From the NCBI RefSeq assembly GCF_000337355.1, contig NZ_AOJH01000076.1:1-32043 (forward strand): a stretch of 32,043 nt of DNA, given 5' to 3'. Below are positions 31,748 through 32,043 of this stretch, piece after piece. The translations under genes were made by a program, and so were the position numbers. This stretch comes from Halorubrum kocurii JCM 14978. Its GTDB lineage: Archaea > Halobacteriota > Halobacteria > Halobacteriales > Haloferacaceae. The notes under the pieces are model-generated. The model did not search any database and had not been told where the DNA came from. It was given only the letters and a program-made list of their open reading frames with translations. Each line of letters begins with the position of its first letter. Positions within the stretch are counted from its first letter, which is position 1.

Positions 31748-32043
31748 TCAGCTCTCGCGTTCGGTCTCCACCTCGCCGTCGACGGCTTCCTCGTCCATCT
31801 CTTGGATGACCTCGTCGGCCGACTTGATGTCCGCGCCGGCGCCGGCTTTGACCGCCTCGGCCTCCTTCTCCAACTCCTCGACGTCCATCTCCGCCGACTC
31901 CTCGATCTGACCGAGTATCTCGTCGATGTCGTCGAGCCCGAGCATCTTTCGGGTGTCGGCGTCGAACTCCTGTCCCTCCAGCCCCTCCATCTGCTGGACG
32001 TCGGAGCCGGAGAGCGCCTTGCCGTAGCGGCCGACGAGGCTGG
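31748..32043 (-). CDS. C-terminal part of an acidic protein of unknown function (start beyond the window)
   Basis: The frame is open to the right edge; about 98 residues are visible. It begins SLVGRYGKALSGSDVQQMEG and continues as a strongly acidic helical tail (LDDIDEILGQIEESAEMDVE; ADEVIQEMDEEAVDGE). An internal ATG at 31990 exists, but the reading frame clearly extends further. The family is not recognised. The acidic tail suggests a halophile adaptation or a protein-binding segment. Confidence 0.6.
   Translation of the reverse strand, partial: SLVGRYGKALSGSDVQQMEGLEGQEFDADTRKMLGLDDIDEILGQIEESAEMDVEELEKEAEAVKAGAGADIKSADEVIQEMDEEAVDGEVETERES

Overview
The window is about 32 kb of high-GC DNA from a halophilic archaeon of class Halobacteria, most likely Halorubrum or a close relative. 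Three things point there. The predicted proteins are very acidic (runs of Asp/Glu, few Lys). Codon third positions are almost all G or C. Many genes have a TATA-like box 26-29 bases before the start codon with no room for a ribosome binding site, which is the leaderless promoter layout of haloarchaea. Archaeal markers include TFB, MfnA-type decarboxylase, halocyanin and PyrE. The genus is inferred from overall look and was not tested. The gene content (ppsA, aroD, pyrE, a tRNA, TFB) suggests main chromosome.

Layout. 1-3.8 kb: 3' part of a copper P-type ATPase, a small membrane protein, an aldo/keto reductase and an FMN-binding PPOX-like protein. 3.9-9.4 kb: an S9 peptidase, a GT-B glycosyltransferase, a membrane-anchored halocyanin, orotate phosphoribosyltransferase and a MoxR AAA ATPase. 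9.57-11.8 kb: tRNA-Ser(CGA), a small unknown protein and a trehalose-synthase-like GH13 enzyme. 11.9-18.5 kb: an isopropylmalate/citramalate synthase family enzyme, a cupin with a zinc ribbon, a stand-alone Cas4-like protein, MfnA and PEP synthase. 18.5-22.4 kb: an empty 0.4 kb stretch with an orphan palindromic operator, a three-gene leftward cluster headed by a MinD-like ATPase, and a rhodanese/metallo-beta-lactamase fusion. 22.4-25.0 kb: two small overlapping genes, then an AN1-finger rhomboid protease abutting endonuclease V. 25.0-25.6 kb: a non-coding repeat-rich patch with 57-bp tandem repeats and large inverted repeats. 25.6-28.3 kb: type I dehydroquinase, TFB and a cytosolic BtuF-like protein. 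28.3-29.96 kb: a solo TnpB (IS1341-type) element of visibly lower GC. 30.0 kb to the end: a DUF84 NTPase, two winged-helix proteins and the C-terminus of an unknown acidic protein.

Most genes are ordinary housekeeping or accessory functions. The points worth a second look are these: a TnpB split at a canonical -1 slippery heptamer, with an overlooked 43-residue ribbon-helix-helix-like gene divergent from it; a TrmB-like site just upstream of the ppsA TATA box; a MinD-like ATPase overlapping a possible PATAN/DUF4388-like partner, with a third gene whose reading frame extends past its first ATG; a Cas4-like protein that keeps its four Fe-S cysteines but shows no clear nuclease core; and the orphan operator and repeat patch. 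I see no CRISPR array, rRNA, integrase or defence island.
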